Source: Poecilobothrus nobilitatus (Eukaryota; Arthropoda; Insecta; Diptera; Dolichopodidae). Taken from it: DNA of 64,000 bases. Of the stretch, positions 25,001 through 36,900 are shown piece after piece. Positions within the stretch are counted from its first letter, which is position 1. Each line of letters begins with the position of its first letter. The notes under the pieces are model-generated. The model worked only from the letters and a program-made list of their open reading frames with translations. It did not search any database and was not told the origin of the DNA. The stretch covers positions 10,478,001 through 10,542,000 of the forward strand of contig OX352774.1 of the NCBI GenBank assembly GCA_947095535.1, read 5' to 3'. The position numbers and the translations under genes were made by a program.

Positions 25001-25988
25001 TTCTGTTAAAATCATACGATGCAACCAAACAATAAGAACAAATGCCTTCCTCAAAGATTGAATGTTGACATTTCATATCCATTTTTTGTAACTTTTAAAT
25101 GTTGAATATTTCGACCCAGAAAAAATATTTTTGTTCTCCACCACTGGTTTGTACAATTACTTAATATCAAATAGTCTTCTTTATTCCTTCTTGTTGTATT
25201 TTTTTTTTTCTTAAATTTAAAATGTAGTCAATTTAATTCAAGGTATTTTTAAATCAGAATAAAAAAAATGTACAGGTATTTTTCTTCATTCCTTAAATTT
25301 AGCCTTAAAAATTTCTTATTACATTCCTTACACAATAACTATACAAATCAAACTTTTATATTCAAGTGAAGCAAAAACAAAAACCTATGAAGCTGGCAAC
25401 AGTGTATATATTACGTTTACTTTAATAAAACATGTAATAAAAAAGAAAAATTATTAAGTTCTGTTGCGTCTGTTCCCAACATTAAATTATCAAAAGTATA
25501 GTATCAATATTTTGAGATTTTTCAGTTTTTTTTTGTCCCCCCACCCTCCTAATTACTAGCTGATGAACAACAATTTTTAAATCAAAAGAAAATGAAATTA
25601 ATTTTTTTTTTTTGTTTCTTTCTTTTCTTTTACACTTTATTCTAATACATCTAATAATTCAATATAATATGCATTCATTTATTACAAAATATGAGAACAT
25701 CTATCCGTAAAAATAGAAAAAATTGAATTTGATGCTGGTTGGAAAATAATTCTTTCGGACCACCACATGGGGTTGTGAAAATAATAAAACAAAGAAAATT
25801 TCCGACAAAAACTAAATTCATTAGAAAAGATCAAAAGAAAATATAAAAGAAATTATTTAAGATGGATGAATGATGAATGCACCATTACATTGCCTTTTTT
25901 TTTTGATGTTGCAGAAACGTACAATAAGATAAAATAATACAATATTTTTATGGAAGTAACAAAGAAACACTAATGTAAAAGTTAAGTT
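22015..25988. other. A+T-rich DNA, no gene
   Basis: Low-complexity sequence with many TATG microsatellites. Lys/Asn-rich open frames at 23179-23388 and 23400-23666 come from A-tracts and lack any domain. A small mixed patch (about 24060-24180) has no usable frame. Nothing else is supported. Confidence 0.6.
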
Positions 25989-26290
25989 CCTAAAATCAAA
26001 TTTGCTGATTTTAGGTGATCATATAGGTGACCATTTAGGTTATTTTAAACATGGTTATATAATCGTCTCTAAAACGCTAAATAACTTTGAAAATGATACA
26101 TTGGTCTTGAAACCAATGACAACAAAATCTTAATATACATCCAAACCAATGATTTTATGTTCATACATTCATTTGGGTAACCATCCAAATGAATACATAG
26201 TACATTCATTCAGAAGGGTACATCGCATAATTCCATACAGGGTAACCATTATGGAATTCCAGAAGGGTAACCATCGCATAATTTGAGTTC
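25989..26290. repeat. Cluster of short perfect hairpins with GGTAACCAT loops
   Basis: Four hairpins lie in 270 bp. CCTAAAATCA/TGATTTTAGG (25989-26015) has a 10-bp stem. CATTGGT/ACCAATG (26099-26118) has a 7-bp stem. TTCATTTGG/CCAAATGAA (26168-26193) has a 9-bp stem. AATTCCAT/ATGGAATT (26229-26258) has an 8-bp stem. The loops of the last two both contain GGTAACCAT, which recurs at about 26266. CAGAAGGGTA-CATCGCATAAT occurs twice, the second time with an extra AC. The stems differ while the loop motif is kept. Function is unknown. Confidence 0.6.
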
Positions 26291-27158
26291 AGGTTCACTT
26301 CGATACATTTGTGCTTCCGAAGGCAAATTTAAGGTTTTAATATTTTAAACAATACAAAATCTGACCGATAAGAAAAAACCAGATAATTATAATTTTCAAG
26401 AAAATAATATACGATCGGATGTACAACAGAAAAAAGTGAACACCAAAATTTCTGAACAAGGAAATTATTAGAACAATCTTAATATTTTGAGTATAAAAAA
26501 CAGAAGACTTTTTTAATTTTTGGCAATTTTGTTTCTTTACCAAAAATAACGAGTTTTAATGAATTCTTCAATTAATAATAAAATTTAATTTCTTATCATA
26601 TAAATTTAAAAGCATTACAAACGAAAATACAAAAAAAAAACCTAATCCTTTTTAATGTAAGCGAACACTAAAACAATCGCTTGATTGAACTGCATGAATC
26701 ACAAAACATATGACTGAATAGCCGGTTAGGCAATCATTAAAATTACAACAATAGAATTCCCAGCAAAAAAAAAACAAAAAAAAAGGAAAAACAAAAAAAA
26801 GGCCAAAAAAATCACCATCTAAATGCATACATACTAATTAAAGTTTACAGACATGTAAATATATATTTTATAATAATTCTTTTATATTAACACGACTGAT
26901 CACTGAATACATTCATAGTATAACCACCATCTACAGTATATAAAAAGATCTGTAATATATTCTGTTAAATAAAACTCGTTTTCTTGGATTTTTTTTTTAT
27001 TATTTCAGTTCATTTTTCTTTCTTTTTATTTAATGATTTCATTTTTAGAATAAAATATGTATTACAAAAAAAAAAACGCTCGATCAGTTGATCGTTGAGT
27101 ACAAATAAAATGCGGTGCAATGCGATGGTAACCTCATGCAATAAAAGTTCAACATAAA
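26291..27158. other. A+T-rich DNA, nothing recognised
   Basis: Plain A/T-rich sequence with a small dyad CGATCA-GT-TGATCG near 27081. No gene is seen. Confidence 0.6.
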
Positions 27159-27160
27159 TA

Positions 27161-27783
27161 CAGTATCGGACAAAAAATTTGAAAATTTATTTTTAAAAAT
27201 TAAAAATTTTAATTAATACATAGATTTTGTTTCTATATAGAAAATACTCAACTATTAAAAATTAAAGCTAACTATCCATAAAAAGAAAAAATTTTTAATT
27301 CAAGAAGAAAAAATAATAATTTTGTTTCAATAAGTAGTTAGTTAAGAAAATCGTAATTTGTTTTAGAAGTTTAGAACACTTATTATTCATGAAAAAACGA
27401 TGGAAAATCTAATTCAATCTATTAAAACCCTGACAATTGCACACACTGATCTTTACAGAGCTGTCGACTTTATGTAATTGAAATTCCTTTGAGATTTTTC
27501 GAACTTGTCGAAAAGCTAAACACAATACTGCAGTAATAAAAATGTAATCTAATGTAAATGAAAATAATTATGACAAACTCGTTTCAACATTAGTTAACGT
27601 TTTCTTGTCTTCTTCCAAATCATGATTCATTATAGGTACTAGATCTTTACGTTTAGGTTTACCTTTAAACTATGTATCCCCGAGCACAGATCGGAGAGAT
27701 TTTTTCGAGTGGAGAATGGAAAATGATAATATCTCTCAAATAAAAAACAAATCTATACGCGTTAGATATTTTGTCCAGTACTG
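27161..27783. mobile_element. Tc1/mariner-type MITE (623 bp) flanked by TA
   Basis: The left end reads CAGTATCGGACAAAAAAT. The reverse complement of the right end reads CAGTACTGGACAAAATAT (15 of 18 match). TA lies directly outside on each side (27159-27160 and 27784-27785), the target duplication typical of the Tc1/mariner superfamily. The interior has no open frame, so the element is non-autonomous. Confidence 0.8.
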
Positions 27784-27785
27784 TA

Positions 27786-29453
27786 ATGGTGGACGCGCAA
27801 CATCTACAAAAATAAAAAATAAAGCAATAGACCCAACAATATTTTACATAAAATAAAGAAAAAATTTTAATTTTATGCTTGATATTGTTATTGTAGTTGT
27901 AAATTCTGTTGTTGTTGTTGTTGTTGTTTTTGTATGTTATCTAATAACTTGTTTTTTTTTTTTTATTTCAAATTAACGAAAGAAAAAACACATGGATATA
28001 AAAGCATTATTCTTTGAAAAAAATTTTTCATCAACTAAAAATAAATAAAATGCATTTAATGAAAATCGAAAGGATTGAATTGTACATAGTTTCAGTTTCT
28101 TTATTAGTTTAATTCTTATTAAAATGTGCAACATAACAACATGACATTATTTTAAAATGTAAAATAGACAACATTTAATATGAATTTATAAAGAATATAG
28201 AATTATACATATATAGTATATGTACATACATATTACATACATATATTTTCAGTTCCTTTTATTTAAAATTATTGATTTTATGTTATATCTGGATTCCCTC
28301 TCTTCTTTTCGTTTTGTAAAATATTGAAAATTCTGTAAAACTTAAAAAAACAAAAAACTGACATTAAAAGTGAAGTTAATATGTTTATATTGTTTTATTC
28401 TATGGAAGTGTTAGTAAGTATGCGTTTTTTTAAATTACATATAAAATTCTATGAACTATATTGAACTTTTAATAGTTTTATTTAAATTTCAAGAAATTTC
28501 CAAGAACAAACAAAGCAAAATACATAATAGCATATAATAGAAAAAAATAAATAAACAAAAAAATGTCATTATTTTATTAAAGAGTTACCCTATTCAAGCA
28601 CTTTTATCTTAATCAAATCTATATTGTTTTATATTCTACAATAGCTGCTGATAATTTTTAAGTTCTCATGATTATATATATACTTAATTATACATATGTA
28701 TATATGGGATATATACATATGTATGTATATACATCCATTTATTTTTAATTGACAGAAATTGTCTATTAATTTCTACCATAAATCTGCTGATCTGCATTAT
28801 CCAAATTTAAAATACGCTAGAAATATTAGAAAAATTTAAAATACGCTAGGAAGGTAGACTGGAAGAAATAGTTAAAATTAAAGAGCGAGGGACCGATCTC
28901 CTAGCCAAAACACTAACAGAATCAATTCATATAGCACAAAATAGATCCACATAGCAGCTGAATGCAAATAATCTCATAATATAATAATATACCATTACGC
29001 TCTGAATATTTTATTAAGTTTGAAAAGGTTATTGTAATTTGTCTAAATAAAATCAATGTCCTTTATACAAAGCTATAATTATTCAGAAAATTCAAATTTA
29101 AAATTTTATAAAAACTATTATGAAAAATTATTATTATTATGGATTAATTAATTTTCCCCAGTTATAAATAAAATTCCGAAACTTGCTAAGGTGGGAGTGA
29201 GATGTAGTCATTAATTTTATACAAGTAGCTGTATTATCTATTTAATTATTAATTTACCGAGGTTTAAATCTGAGACCTTAAAAAACCGATGATCAATGCT
29301 CAGATATTCTAAAATATAAATTTTATATTGCCTGAAAATTTTAATTTCATATTTTTTTTTTTTAAACAGTTTCGGCCTTTATACCAAACTTCGACTTTGT
29401 TCTATTATAAAACTATATTATTTTATAGTTTACTTGATATTTTTGTAGAAATT
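27786..29453. other. A+T-rich DNA with (GTT)n, no gene
   Basis: It contains a (GTT)n microsatellite at about 27908-27927 and TATG tracts near 28200 and 28690. No coding or structured element is recognised. Confidence 0.6.
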
Positions 29454-29463
29454 TTATTTTTTA

Positions 29464-29614
29464 GGGGCCTCGGTGGCCTAGTGGATAAGAGCGTAAAAAA
29501 TACGCTGTAAACAGCGAGGGAGTGTGGGTTCGAATCCAATACACGTCGTAAGAGTTATTCCCCCTTACGATATTTACAGCCATGCCTGAAGAGGAAAGGC
29601 TGTGTAATTTCCTG
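29464..29614 (+). mobile_element. Short tRNA-derived SINE copy without A-tail
   Basis: It has a complete head GGGGCCTCGGTGGCCTAGTG with an intact A box (TGGCCTAGTGGATAAGAGCG) and B box GGTTCGAATCC. The body ends at GTAATTTCCTG, before the terminal dyad and tail seen in other copies. TTATTTTTTA lies on both sides (29454-29463 and 29615-29624) and may be a 10-bp target duplication, though its low complexity weakens the call. The opposite-strand open frame here is a repeat shadow. Confidence 0.9.
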
Positions 29615-29696
29615 TTATTTTTTACATAAAATTTGTAGTTAAAAATAGAATAAAATGTACACATAATAAGTCTACATTCTAAATACATATATATAT

Positions 29697-30260
29697 ATAC
29701 TGCTCAAAGAATTATTGGAATTTTTATCAGTTACTAAAAATATGGCGTTTTTCCCGTCTTTATAACACTGCGAATCTAGGCTAATATCACGTTTGTGATA
29801 CTATAAAAAAAACGAAATTGACATAAAAAAGTACGCATATTATTTTTCAGAACTAAATTACTTCAAAAGAAGTTTACTTTTATGTCAAAGACCTGTAAAA
29901 TTTGGTTGGTCCAACACAACATATTTGAATAGATATCATACAACTGTAAAATTTCTAGCCTTACATCATGGCTATACTTTACTAGACATGTGGAATTTTG
30001 TAAATCATAATTAAAATTTTCTGACAATAATTTTTGTAAAATTTGGTTTGTTGTTTAAGGGTTTGAGTTGGAAACGGCTTGGACGTAGTAGGTTGAAGTA
30101 GCTGTCATACGACTTCGATATTTACATAAATATATCTCGGTACTTAATTTTCTCATTGAGTTAAGTATCAGATTATCAAAATTTTGGTATTTGGTAACTG
30201 AAATTTTGTGAAAGATGATTAAATTTTATGGAAATATTCGGGTTAGTATCCTCAAGTTTA
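29697..30260. other. Diverged repeat-like sequence, possible transposon fragment
   Basis: Starting with ACTGCTCAAAGAATTATTGG, this segment is less A/T-rich and includes AGCTGTCATACGACTTCG near 30100, similar in style to the fragment at 2935-3130. The opening resembles Tc1-type ends, but no matching inverted end was found. No open frame. Confidence 0.3.
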
Positions 30261-30689
30261 TACTGTCAATCTTTATTATTTCTCGATACTTGTATTGAAA
30301 ATAAAACTAAATTTTTAAGAATAAAAGCATTTTTTTTTTTTATAAAACTTAAATAAAAGTTTTTTTGAGACCGCGAAAAGGAAAATGCATTTGAGAAAAA
30401 CGGTAATTTTGTAAATATTTCGAGATTTAAAAACATTTACATTGAACTACGCTGACATGCAATGAAAATATTTTATAATGAGCAGTTCGATAACCAGTGG
30501 TAGTTATCTAAATAAAAACAATGTTTTAGATCGAAAATTACAAAGACTAACAATACAAACTCTTTCTTTACTATAGTTCTTAGATTTTTAAGCAGATATA
30601 TTTATGCCTGCACATGTATTCCAAAAAGTTGGTGATTTATATGTGTACGATATAACGAAATTTAAGAATGACATTAATATCCTTTTTCA

Positions 30690-30925
30690 AAATAACTCTC
30701 CAAATTTTTTCCTCCATCTTCCATAAGTAATTCTAATTATCCCAAATCCAATTTCCCAAATAATCCTTTCCTTATCCTTTCTTTTTCCCAAAACCAAACT
30801 GTACATTATATCACTGTGTATTAGAGGACCCATCCTAAAGTTTGGTTTTGAAGGGGGTGGTTTTTGGTTGGTTAACGTCTAGCACTATCCAAAAGAAACT
30901 CGTGCAGTTCCTTTGAGTGACTTCT
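30690..30925 (+). repeat. Dispersed repeat family B, copy 1
   Basis: GACCCATCCTAAAGTTTGG, then GTTTTTGGTTGGTTAA and CTATCCAAAAG, match 39620-39692 in order. A weaker match extends upstream through 'TTTTCCCAAAA' stretches. A 12-bp inverted repeat CAAAACCAAACT/AGTTTGGTTTTG (30789-30800 and 30839-30850) is present in this copy. Non-coding; class unknown. Confidence 0.6.
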
Positions 30926-33900
30926 TATGTTTTCCACCATTCCTCGTAAAAAAAATATATATATATTTATTAGAATTTGAAAAATTCCTGATATTTTTCC
31001 TCTTTTTTTTATTTAATTAACTGTGTTTTTGTTTAAATTTTATTATATTTTTTAAATTAAAATATTATTTTTGAAAAATTAATAATTTTAAAATGATATC
31101 AATAAATAATTAGTAGATAATTGAAAGTTTTTTTTTATTAATTCTAAGTAATAATTTTAGTATACTTAGGCCTTTAAAAAAAAAAATATTTCATTTTAAA
31201 GTTTATATCCTTAAACAATTTAAATCGTAATTGTATAGATATATGTACATACATATATATAAAAAAAAAAACAAAAGTTCATTTATATAAATATATAATA
31301 TAATATATTATTTAATTAAAATCATTTATAACCGTATCATACAATTTTTAATAAATTCAATTATGTATTGGCATATGAATAGAACACATGATTTAATTAC
31401 GAATCATAAATAAAAAAAAAATTTATATATATATATACATATATAAATATGTATATAAAAACAATAAAATAAAGAATTTTTATTTATAATTGAATTCATA
31501 TTATAAAAAAAAAAAAAATATGTATTGTTCTATTTTGTATAATATAACATTTTAATTTATTCATTAAAATCTCTTTTATACCATTAAATTTAATTTTTAA
31601 TTTTATGCAAATCTTTATCCAATTGCATCCGATATACATATTCAATATGGTCATTAAGATTCTATACATTTAATATTATAAAATATTAAGTACATTATAT
31701 TCATTATTTTTTCATATTATATTATTTTACATTTATGTATATGTTTATTATATATATATATGTAGTATGTACTTATGTTTGTTTGAAAATATATAACTAT
31801 ACAATATTATATTAAATTTAATAATGTTTATAAAATTTTATTACTTTATGAGAAAACACAAAAAAAAAAAAATCATTATTAATATATTGTGGGATGTAAA
31901 AACTTTGATATCTTAATAAGTATAACTTTAACTTTATACTGGATTTTCTTCTCCAGCTAACAAGAAATGAGCTAGAGCTAACAAGCTATAAATGATCTTT
32001 AAATCAATAAAAATCATTTTAAAAAATATTTTAAAAAACAAAAAATTACATTTTCAAAACAAAACTATTTTAAATTTTCTTGTACAATAAAGGTGATAAC
32101 CCAATGCTCGCGTCACCTCGCATGTTTGACTTTTAAATGGAGTACATTAATTTAAATACGATTTGACCAAAATGCAATAAGAAACTGGTGTCGCTAGAAA
32201 CTTTTAGTCGTTCTGTTTTTTTTTTTGTTTTTTGCTATTTTATATTGGTTGTTGATTGTCAATTATCATTGACAGTTTAATTTTTACATATAGTGTTTCA
32301 TAAAACGACGCTAACATTTGTTCATCATTTTATTTAAAAAGTGTAGGTCTAGGTGTAAAAGTGTAAGTGTCGGTTATCATCACCTTTAGATGCATGAAAA
32401 CTTTTTCCAAATATTGCAATATCATAAGGCTGGGTTTGAACCAGGGTGATAAAAAAAAAAGTACAACATATATATATGTATATATATATATATAAATAAG
32501 TAATTGATAAAAATCGTAATATATAATAAAATAAAAATAAAATAATTCTTGTATAAGTAATAAGTTAACTGATGTCATAGAAATAAAAATATTTTATTGA
32601 CCTTCAACAATTTTGTACAATAGCTGCGATCTAGTAATGAACGGTTTATATAGTGAAATTAATAAATCCAGAAACTGAATAACTTAGTGGAGCCCTACAT
32701 ACCTCTTTTTCGAGCGAAAAAAATACAAAAATGTAATATCAGAAATTAAAAAGTCCTTGAAAACTTCGGAGAAAACTAACGTAAAACAATATTTTAACCT
32801 TCTACTAGTATCGGATAAAATTATATTACTTTATTTAATTTTTACATTTATTTTTTGAATATCAAAGAACCCTTTCTATCAAAACATCATCACCCTATAT
32901 CAAAGTAAAAAAAAAAAGAATAAAAAATATAGATTAATCTCATAATGAATTTATTACTTAATCTAATCAGATTCGATTCGAATTTTAAAATTTACATGAT
33001 CGATCATGATCAGTTAAATTCTTAATTCTCATCTTTTTGTTTTTCTAATTATTTATAAACTTCATTTTCTCAAAAGATCACATTTTTTATTATTTTTTCG
33101 TTTAATTTAATTATATAAATAACATTGAAAAGACCCTCTTTCTTTTCCTCTTTTAATTCATTCAAACTTTGTATTTCCCTTTCACTCATCCTAACGTTAT
33201 AACTTCAAGTGGTTGCAGGTAAGAAAAAATAACAGGTACAACTCATGAAACAATAGTAAAAATAGCAACAACAAAACAATAAAAAGTTAAAAAAAGAGGT
33301 ACAAAACATTGATTTCTTGTTTTAGATGCCATTTATTTTGTTCTCTTTTAATTTTTTTTGCTGCTTCATTTTGTTGTGGTTTGTTGTAGTCATTACCTTT
33401 TGAAAAGTTGAATTATTTTGTTACCTCATCATACGTCCACATGATATAAGAATAAAAAAAAAGTGAGTACAGGTTTTGGTGTTTGTTTTTTTTTTTGTAT
33501 TATAATTTTATATTATACTTAAGAATACAATTGTAGTGGAATTTTATACAATTATAAATTATTAAAAATCTTTTTAATGAACTTAACATGATATAAGAAA
33601 GAACAAAATAATTTAAAGTTATATAAAATGGGGCATTAAATTAGATTCTTAATATTTATTTAATAAAATATCCTAGTTTGTTCATTTAAAATTCTAAAAA
33701 AGAAAAGGCAATTTTTATTGTTACATTACAAAAGTAAAGTATTTTTACTTGGAAAAAAGATAGGCTCATTTTTTAGAATTTTAAAAATGAAACGAGATTG
33801 GGCATAACGAAGAAATAAAGAAGTTTTTAAAAATTAAAAACGACAAGTCACACAATTTATGGAGAAGTCTAGATCTATTATATTAAATTTTAATTCATTA

Positions 33901-36900
33901 ATAGATAAACTCAAAGTTGAAAGAGTAAAAAAATATGAATTAAAAAGGAAAATCAATTTAGTGAAACAAGTCATTACATAAATATGAAAAACTTTCAAAT
34001 GATAACCTGTAAACAAAGGGTTTAAAAACTAAGAAATTGAAACCGCAAATACTAAAACTTAAAAAATTCAATAGACTTATTTTTACTACAAAGCAGCAAA
34101 TATCTTTTGGATAAAATTTAATTAAGTAATGAACACAATTTCGACCGTCGACAAAATATGCACGACAAAATGCATTTACTCATAATTGTGTCCATCAACG
34201 TCCAGCCAAAAATTCACCGCCTTCGAAATCAAAATACTTATTTAAATTTTTTTTGCTGATGGTCGGGTCGGGTTTGACATTTATATCCCTATGCAACAAA
34301 AATTAAAAACATTGTATATTTTGAATAATCAACTATACTTATATTTTTAATTTTTGTTTCATTTGACGAAAAATAATTGAGCGAAGCTAATTTGGGTGGT
34401 GGTCAATGATCGGAATTGTGTTTACTACTTTAATTTATTTTAAAATTGAATTCTATTTTGTTTCAACATCTTTACCTCTTATACTTTACATTGTGGCCCA
34501 ATTATTTTAAATGTTCTAATAAGTTTTAGATTTACTTTCGTTTTAATATTGGGTTGCCAATAACTCTTTCCGTAATATATTCATTTGATATACTTAAACG
34601 AAAATGAAAAATTTGTAACTATAACTTATTATTATATTAAAAACCAAATTTTTAATTATTAATTTTAAGAATTAATTAAATTATATAATAAGGAGCATAA
34701 GACATTTACTAAGTCATTTATTATTCATGTTGGACTAGTTTTCAATTTCTAAAATCATTTGTTTAATTAAACAGTTAATTACTAGGCTGTAGTTATTGTA
34801 TAAGACCATAAAACACAAATATTTTGTATTTGTGTGTCATCTATTATCAAATACAAGAATTGCTTTATTTTTATTTTACTATACATACATATGTTACGAT
34901 ATTAATTATAGTATATAAATATATAAGTAGTTATTTTTTTTATCTAATTACCTATCTATTATAAGAAAATTCCATATTATTTTTTTATTAATTTACATTT
35001 ATATGAATTATTTAAATATGTATCTATAAATAATTGTAGTGTACTCATAACATTTTTTTAATTATGATTATATATATAAAATAATAATTTAAAAATAAAT
35101 TATAGTTATAAAACAAATTATTTTTAAATTAGATGAAACTGCAGAATCACAGATTCGACTTATATACGACTAATTAAAAATAGAAAGGATTAAAAAAGAA
35201 ATATTCATTTGTTTATATAATATAAAATAAAAATCCATGTTTTTAAGAGTACCTGTAATATAAATCTAAAGAACAAAAGCAAAACTATATTCTTACAAAA
35301 AAACTAAAATAAAGAAATAGCTAATAAAAAAATTAATAATAGGTATATATTATATTTACAAATATATATTATTAATGTATTTATTTTTTTTACCTTTATA
35401 GGTAAAAAAAAAAATTAAAAACATTAATATACAAAAATAATCTTTTTCTAAACATAAAATAACTAAAATCTAAAACAAATAAATAAATTTAAAAAAAAAA
35501 ATTTAATAACAAGGACATTTCATTTCATTTCACTTCACTATTCATTCATTCATTCATTCTTATGTAGATAAACTTTACCGTAATTTTTCGTAAATAAACA
35601 GTTCCCATCCCCAAAAAAAAAATATCCTTCATAGTTTTTTTTAATAAAATTGTTTTACGTCAAGAAAACAGAACAAAAAATAATACAAATTAATACAAAA
35701 ATTAAAAAAAAAAATCTCCACTGTAGCAAATTAATTTTTAAATTGTAAATTGTTTTTTTTTGTTTTTCTTTTGAAACATTCTTTTTCATATTCAATCGGC
35801 AGAATAAAAATTTACTTTAAATTAAAAACAAAAAAAAATCAAAATAAAAATGAAAATCTTAAAAATTAAATTAATTTCTTCTTTGATCAAATAAACAAAT
35901 CAAAATGTTACAAACAATAAAAACTTTAAACTCATATACAATAAATTTTTATTTTAAACATTTACAGTTATTCTTATTAAATTTCTTATATATTTTTATA
36001 CATATTTCTTTATATTCGTATATATGCATGTTTAATATAAGAATCGTGTATATATTTCTTCTTTATATTATATGTACATATACATATACATATGCATATT
36101 AAATAAATTGATATTGGATAGTATTCATGTAAATATTTACAATTGATTTTCAAGTGGAGAATTTCTAACAGAGAAAAGAATTTAAAAATTTTCAATAAAA
36201 TGATAACTAATAAAATATTAAACTTATGGCACATTTAACATTTAAGAATACACAATACCACTTGAAAATTTCTTGAATTATTTTTTTTTGTTTTTTAATA
36301 TGTTTTTGATAATACAATATTATGTATCATCATACAAAACCATATAAGTAAGTAGTTATTATTGCTATTATTATCATGAGATGACCATCACTTTCAAAGA
36401 ACAATCGTTACAGTTTATAAAATGAAAGAAATAGTGTATGTTCAATTGTCATCCATCATAAAATCTTTAAAATAATAGAAGAGAAAAGCTTTGAAATATT
36501 AGATTTCAATTTAATAACTTGAGTTGAATTTAATAACTTAAAAAAATTTGAAACAATCGATAATGTCCTTTTAGTATCAGTAGTTCTTTTACTCATCACT
36601 ATCCTTTAACTTTTTTCTTCTATCGTAATTTTTTCTATGTCATTTTTCTACTGGTAACTACTATCTAAAAATCAATTCTGCAGCAAATTGTCGTAGTATA
36701 CATATATGTTATAATTCATGTTATCACATTAACACACGCATACTTAATTTACTGCCACGAAAACTATTTTTCTTCAATATTATAAAAATATAGAGATTAT
36801 ATAATTTCGCTAATGAAATCCAATGGTTTAGTAGCTCAAAAATCAATATCCCATACAATGAAACTTCCTATAGTTAAGATGGTATAATTGGAACACCTTC

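Noticed and set aside
29464..29540. tRNA-like sequence with A and B boxes
   Set aside because: No complete cloverleaf or anticodon arm forms, and the sequence continues into the SINE body; it is a SINE head and not a tRNA gene.
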